Assembly: GCF_964340395.1 (NCBI RefSeq)
Contig: NC_135560.1
Coordinates: forward strand, 10,944,598-11,008,597
Reading direction: 5' to 3'
DNA length: 64,000 nucleotides
Source of the DNA: Glandiceps talaboti
Lineage: Eukaryota > Hemichordata > Enteropneusta > Spengelidae
In this document: positions 60,801 through 64,000 of the stretch, one piece after another
Layout: the number at the start of each line of letters is the position of its first letter
Position numbering within the stretch: position 1 is the stretch's first letter
Notes under the pieces: model-generated
What the model saw: the letters and a program-made list of their open reading frames with translations, nothing else
Database searches by the model: none
Told to the model about the DNA's origin: nothing
Made by a program: the position numbers and the translations under genes

Positions 60801-60803
60801 CAT
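33896..60803 (-). CDS. ANO8: Anoctamin-8-like TMEM16 membrane protein
   Basis: A multi-pass membrane protein of the TMEM16 channel/lipid-scramblase family; ANO8 tethers ER to plasma membrane. Coding exons are 60803-60731, 55156-54916, 53716-53578, 51901-51805, 50264-50148, 48184-48057, 47273-47112, 45810-45617, 43760-43610, 43132-43058, 41971-41803, 41279-41179, 39075-38884, 37675-37544, 34764-34654 and 34027-33896 (737 aa). Residues 25-220 are the cytosolic N-terminal domain ([31 protein letters not shown]). [20 protein letters not shown] opens TM1. [20 protein letters not shown] is characteristic of ANO8. TM6 has [19 protein letters not shown], and TM8 keeps [14 protein letters not shown] with the family's calcium-site Glu and Asp. 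[15 protein letters not shown] supports ANO8 over ANO10. The lysine-rich tail is short: human ANO8 exceeds 1200 aa. Exon 1 ([16 protein letters not shown]) is the least certain; it rests on phase and position. Confidence 0.93.
34225..34450. repeat. Homopolymeric G and C runs in ANO8 intron 15
   Basis: A run of about 18 G at 34231-34248, C runs near 34372-34385, and a longer run of C near 34420-34438 lie within pyrimidine-rich sequence. Such runs are prone to sequencing error and slippage. Confidence 0.9.
35371..35915. mobile_element. Terminal-inverted-repeat element in ANO8 intron 14
   Basis: The left end (ATGTATTAATCGCC, GACAATCTCAAGTACCCGGA, CAGCCATACGTTACAGTGGT) matches the inverted right end closing CGGCGATTAATACAT at 35915. 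The arms are about 95 bp and the element about 545 bp. There is no coding capacity, so it is a non-autonomous DNA transposon relic. The target duplication was not resolved. Confidence 0.8.
36825..37140. repeat. Imperfect ~140-bp tandem duplication in ANO8 intron 14
   Basis: Two successive blocks begin AAAAATCATAAAAAAT and continue AACAAATCTGA(G/A)TA(A/G)CC with similar downstream order, followed by GACGGACACC and CTTTCGCTGACAGCGGAGCT. Probably part of an interspersed element. Confidence 0.5.
38368..38551. mobile_element. MITE-like element, AATCTGATT family, copy 2
   Basis: The element runs from AATCTGATTAAAATCTGATG to its inverted end. Almost the whole element is palindromic, with inner arms including ATTTCCATCGTTTTGTGTCG and its complement. 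Perfect 11-bp direct duplications GTTATTCCACC flank it at 38357-38367 and 38552-38562. It lies in ANO8 intron 13. There is no open frame. Confidence 0.9.
39203..39687. mobile_element. MITE-like element, AATCTGATT family, copy 3
   Basis: The left end CAATCTGATTAAAATCTCAT matches the inverted right end TGTATTTTAATTAGAT. Subterminal arms GTAGTGTACT...GTTACCTACAT and inverted ATGTAGGTAAC...AGTACACTAC also pair. It is flanked by GGTGCAACCT at 39193-39202 and 39688-39697. About 485 bp, non-coding, in ANO8 intron 12. Confidence 0.85.
40790..41120. repeat. Dispersed repeat shared with 2100-2358
   Basis: It contains CGATGAATGAGACACAAGTTT and CTGGAGTGGTGTTCCCCTTT in the same orientation as 2250-2358. 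AGCAGAACATGAATATTCAT, CCTAAGTGCTTA and TACCTTCAAATAA are inverted relative to 2130-2200. It lies in ANO8 intron 12. Confidence 0.6.
41650..41830. repeat. 51-bp tandem duplication of ANO8 exon 11 splice donor
   Basis: The exon 11 end (AAGGATGATG then GTAAGT on the minus strand; last coding base 41803) is repeated at 41752 and 41701, exactly 51 bp apart, with a worn fourth copy near 41651. Each copy retains GGATG(A/G)TGGTAAGTTTGAAG. Use of the second donor would add TAAG-containing in-frame sequence that meets a TGA after six codons. Confidence 0.9.
42442..42727. mobile_element. Inverted-repeat element in ANO8 intron 10
   Basis: The left arm (TTACAAACAGGGAAAGTAAA through TTGGAAGTACAGA, to about 42513) matches the inverted right arm from TCTGTACTTCC at about 42659 to CCCTGTTTGTAA at 42727. 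Arms are about 70 bp and the spacer about 145 bp. It is non-coding, and the target duplication was not resolved. Confidence 0.75.
43240..43530. mobile_element. Palindromic interspersed element, copy C
   Basis: It begins CCTGGTTGTTCTACATCACG, continues GGTATAATTATGTTATTCTC and TTTTTTCATTCATCTGGAAA, then has inverted arms GATCTGAGGGTTTTGTCACT...AGTGACAAAAAACAATTAGATC around CTCGACTAG. It closes CCTTGGTAGAAAAATATTTAGG. Located in ANO8 intron 9. Confidence 0.65.
46000..46290 (-). repeat. Dispersed repeat, inverted copy of 28790-29060
   Basis: Its reverse complement carries CCAATATGGCCACCAAATAC, AAGATTGTTGATTTC and AACAAGATGGTGGACCCCCA in the order seen at 28790-29060. It lies in ANO8 intron 7. 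Confidence 0.7.
49061..49275. repeat. Dispersed repeat shared with 9131-9262, partly doubled
   Basis: The GAACACCAAATTTTGGTGC segment occurs at about 49130 and, as GAACACGAAATTTTGGTGCG, again at about 49205, so this copy has an internal duplication. It lies in ANO8 intron 5. Confidence 0.75.
49498..49572. repeat. (AAAT)n / (AAGT)n microsatellite
   Basis: AAAT tetranucleotides are interrupted by four AAGT units, in ANO8 intron 5. Confidence 0.9.
49971..50046 (+). mobile_element. 3' fragment of a SINE/LINE-like element
   Basis: GCCGCTATATAAATTTCTATTATTATCATTACTATTA resembles, in layout, the tail of the SINE at 5731-6092 (CTATATAAA followed by ATT repeats), here on the plus strand. Only the tail is recognisable, in ANO8 intron 5 about 100 bp from exon 5. 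Confidence 0.4.
50440..50700. mobile_element. Palindromic interspersed element, copy D
   Basis: It has TTGTTCTACATCACAGCACA, GTACAGGTCTAATTCTATTA, TTTCATCATTCAACCG and the closing CAGCTGAATGAAGGGAAAAATATTAGGG, in the same order as copies A, C and E. In ANO8 intron 4. Confidence 0.55.
50931..51229. mobile_element. MITE with CAGGGCTTGAAATTAAC termini (hAT-like)
   Basis: CAGGGCTTGAAATTAAC at the left is matched by GTTAATTTCAAGCCCTG at the right. The match extends three bases outward (AAT/ATT). CAGGG-type ends are usual for hAT transposons. Length is about 299 bp with no coding capacity. The 8-bp flanks (TACATAAT / ATTGCATA) are not identical, so the expected hAT target duplication is not evident. 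Inside ANO8 intron 4. Confidence 0.7.
54580..54840. mobile_element. Fold-back element in ANO8 intron 2
   Basis: GTAATAATACATTCTCATAC...ACCAAGGGTTCTTATTATTTACGAGTAACGTTTTACC on the left (about 54654-54715) pairs with the inverted copy at about 54772-54835, around a spacer with TGACAAACTGTCAGTTTGCT. It is related to 5371-5500. It ends about 80 bp from the exon 2 donor. Confidence 0.7.
57345..58012. repeat. (TCTA)n and (TCCA)n microsatellite cluster
   Basis: TCTA/TATC-rich sequence at about 57345-57620 runs into (TCCA)n at about 57630-58010, interrupted by CAGCCAGCCA and CCACCCACCC variants. It is in ANO8 intron 1. The 315-codon plus-strand frame and the minus-strand MDGW frames are artefacts. 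Confidence 0.97.
58189..58338 (-). CDS. Candidate terminal coding exon of an unrecognised gene
   Basis: On the minus strand a pyrimidine-rich acceptor TTTTCTTTGTGTAG at 58339-58352 is followed by 49 codons and a TGA. The protein ([38 protein letters not shown], ending AINAS) has the look of a real conserved C-terminus. It is not low complexity and is not part of the anoctamin reading. In phase 0 it cannot splice to ANO8 exon 1, which ends in phase 1. Upstream exons should lie at higher coordinates on the same strand, inside ANO8 intron 1 or beyond, but I could not identify them. It could also be a fragment left by a retrotransposed or decayed gene. Confidence 0.4.
   Translation of the reverse strand, partial: KQFKVHDNEMIVIGRVWCAEKNVFYRAAAGYNLTPFEYYIDLIEAINAS
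59225..59560. mobile_element. Palindromic interspersed element, copy E
   Basis: CCAATATTTTTCTTCTTTCA at about 59387 and the inverted CAGCTGAATGAAGACATATATTGGG at about 59531-59555 form the paired ends of the fold-back part. The preceding 150 bp (TGTCATTCTACGTCATGACG...) resembles the leading part of copies A and C. In ANO8 intron 1. Confidence 0.6.
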
Positions 60804-61653
60804 GGTGATGAACCACTTCAGATTAGCGACAAATAGTCCAGAGATCTGAGATGAACGACCATATTAGTCGAATTTAGTTGTTTTTTTCACAACGACACAA
60901 AATTTGATGTGGAAGTCGCCATTTTGTCGTGTGCTATGCAAATATATATACACACTATACTCTCGGAGCAAGAAAGAGGGCGTGGCACACGGCCACTTAA
61001 GATGAAGGTTAAGCTATATGTTCAATAATTCTATAGGGCGGTTAGAATCTCGTATAACATATTTTTATCGAGTTCCCTAATGAGATCGTTGACCCATGGC
61101 TCAAATACAGTCTCGGTTGCGGCAGCCATTTCTAACAGTGGCATTTTTTTTCAATATGGCTCCATCCCTACATCATATATAATTATAGTAAATTATATCA
61201 ACTTTCAAACCTGCGTGTTTCAAGCAAATTGAGCTATCATCTAGACATGAATTTTCTTCTAAATTTCTAATTTCTTTCATATTTTCTATATATATAAACA
61301 CGAGGAATAGAAACATTCAACAACTGCAAAAGAATCTCGGATATGTGTTGCAAATATTGAACGAAAAATAGTTCATACATGCAGTAATTTCAAAAGACGC
61401 CATTTAAATTATGGAAAACATAATCTTATGACATCAAATACATTCTAAAGAATGGATACTCAAATACGAAAGAGAAATATTGATCAAGGACATAAAGCCC
61501 AATGTCAACAGAAAACTTAACATAATGACGCCTAATTATCAACCGTAATGATAATCAATAAATACAGACTATATATTATGACATTATCATCTATCCTACT
61601 GGTAGAACAGAGCTTACAATTACAATTATTGTGAGAACAGAGTTTATCATTAT

Positions 61654-61902
<249 letters not shown>

Positions 61903-63119
61903 GTGTGGGGGAGAAGGGGGATATTGTAACTTGTAGTGTATGTCTTGTGTTCATTTGTCCATCGTCCTAGATTTTTAAGGATAAGTGACAATGACAGGTG
62001 CACAAACAAAAACAGACACGTAAATGGGGTCGATTATCGCAAGTCTTAGTATGCTTTCACCTGCTCTCGTACTTTGTTCACCGGAATGGACATATTAAGT
62101 AAAATACCAAGTCTTTATACTTGAGTTTCAATGATTTTTGCGTAATTCTAATGGATCGATCGTTATTAGTAAACACCCAGAACAACAATTACATGTTGCT
62201 CTCCTACTAGCTTATGAGATACAGACATTCGTACCACGCTATCAGTCAGCACTCATCCTACGCATATGTAATTGCCATATTCTCATCGTTGACAAACGGG
62301 CTTACTCGATGATGAGATGATAAAACACAGACCTTTGTGAATCTGACATGGTAATTTCGTATAAAGAACACTCAGTCAACATCTTAACCTTTAGATTCCA
62401 TATAAACACTACACTATATAGTGTGTCTCTGAATTTTACGTCTACATGCTTGGCCTGAAACGAAGGACATGGACACTGATAGATTTATAGCCTCGCGTTG
62501 CTATACTATAGCCGTTCTGAATCGATCCCAGAGTGAATCGGAGGGGGGGAATTAAAGCGAAAATGTTGCTTGCATATAAACTTATGAGATGCGCACATTT
62601 TCTTTTTAAAATGACCGACTGTTTTGACCGACTACCGACTGTTTTGCTGTTGATAGCCTGAGACAAGCACGTTCCATGTGCTTGTTAATTGATGCTTCAT
62701 TTGATATCTGGTATGAACGATTTCTTTGCTTACATGCTTATAATTTTTGGCGTTTCATTAGCACATCCTTTTGTTTAAAACATAATAAGTTTGACTAGAT
62801 ACTTTCTTTAAACAGTAAAGAACATAGTTTTCGATGCAATGCTTGCAATATGAGGATTTATTTTGTTCAATCTGGGGATATAATCGATAATATAAATGAA
62901 ACGGAAAACTCTGATTCTACGCAAAGCCATCATCGTAAACCCCAACCTCTTTAATATCTTCTTTGTCTGTGGTTGCGTCAGCAGAAAATTTGTACTCGAG
63001 CTCTGGGTTGCGAGAATGCGGAAAGCGAATAGTTTGTGTAACTTTCAGTATCTGATATCACTTTCATCCCCCAAAAATGCACTGTTACAAAACAGAAAGA
63101 AACGAAAGACAATTGAGGA

Positions 63120-63265
63120 CTTCACACTTCATACTTCATACTTCCACTGATAAGTAAATCTTGTCTGTGATACTTCACACTTCACACTTCATACTTCCAC
63201 ACACAATTACAAGTATATCTTACTTGTCTGTGATACTTCACACTTCACACTTCACACTTCACGGT
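63120..63265. repeat. CTTCACACTTCATACTTC short tandem repeats
   Basis: Clusters of CTTCACA / CTTCATA heptamer-like units occur at about 63120-63147, 63171-63198 and 63236-63272. The intervening GTCTGTGATACTTCACACTT is itself repeated, giving a larger unit of about 65 bp. Confidence 0.75.
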
Positions 63266-64000
63266 TCACACTTCCCTACAAGGCTTTCGTAGAAAGACTA
63301 TTATTGTAAATCACTATGAAACTAGCGTTCCCTATTATTGTATGTATGCTCAGATCACTATTTACGACCTTGGTCTAAGGCACAATATGCTAGAAGATCT
63401 AGACATAATGTGGTGTTCTGAACTCTCTCTGCACTATTACCGTGGTAGATGTTCGTCATGCATATACACACACACTAGACTCGTGTGACTTGCTCACTTA
63501 CTAGTATATTGTTCAGTCACAGACAAGTATAGCCTTCTTAATTGTCTGTGGTTCAGTATACGTTGGCCTAAGGCAGGGGACAATTACATACACCGAATAT
63601 ACTACGAATATAAAATGTGTGTATTTCATTTTTACGTTTAAAGTATATTTATACAGAAAAACCCATATTGTAATTTGGGATATTGTAAATTGAATTTTCT
63701 GATTATCCCTTTTCAGGACAAACGTTAATATCTCTATCAACTTCCTCTATATGCGCACACTAGTTCAAGCTCAAATACGTACACGTGGTTCAAGTTCGTT
63801 AGAAGTCAGGGACAACTTTATACGTCAAGTACATTCTTACATTGTAATATTCCTCTCCCTAGCAGATCACTGTATGGGGGAAAACAAGTTATTCTGATTT
63901 CAATTGATACACATTTCCTCAAAGTTTGCTTTTCCGATGCAAATTACTGTGAGGGTAACACCCATCAGAGTTATTTGAAAAGAAATTGAGTTTACTTATC

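Overview
This is a gene-containing segment of an invertebrate metazoan nuclear genome. The evidence is spliced genes with GT-AG introns of a few hundred to several thousand bases, AT-rich intergenic DNA, abundant tetranucleotide microsatellites, a tRNA-derived SINE and many small inverted-repeat transposon relics. The proteins are typical animal orthologues. I cannot place the phylum from sequence alone; an invertebrate deuterostome or a lophotrochozoan both fit.

Five protein-coding genes can be reconstructed exon by exon, with every junction GT-AG and every reading phase consistent. From left to right: (1) EIF2B5 (eIF2B epsilon), minus strand, 16 coding exons, 13719 down to 3393, 705 aa. (2) TM2D3, plus strand, 5 coding exons, 14064-17360, 257 aa. 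(3) NSA2, minus strand, 9 coding exons, 25501 down to 20384, 260 aa; its first coding exon holds only the ATG. (4) A C2H2 zinc-finger gene, plus strand, 2 coding exons, 25856-28052, 518 aa, with five fingers and an unrecognised conserved-looking N-terminus. (5) An anoctamin of the ANO8 type, minus strand, 16 coding exons, 60803 down to 33896, 737 aa.

EIF2B5/TM2D3 and NSA2/ZNF are two head-to-head pairs whose start codons lie about 345-355 bp apart, suggesting shared promoters. One carries an ETS-type ACTTCCGG site and the other a CACGTG E-box plus CCAAT. The genes do not form one pathway, although EIF2B5 (translation initiation) and NSA2 (60S ribosome assembly) are both protein-synthesis housekeeping genes. 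A possible extra terminal exon (58189-58338, minus) lies inside ANO8 intron 1.

The non-coding DNA is the unusual part. It holds several families of small inverted-repeat elements present in more than one copy here. The clearest shares the terminal repeat AATCTGATTAAAATC and is flanked by 10-11 bp direct duplications at three sites. There are also 29-, 38- and 40-bp minisatellites, two cases where a splice site has been tandemly duplicated into the adjoining intron, and long (CTGT)n, (TCCA)n and (GA)n tracts. The 40-bp minisatellite and the simple repeats explain nearly all the long open frames that are not genes.
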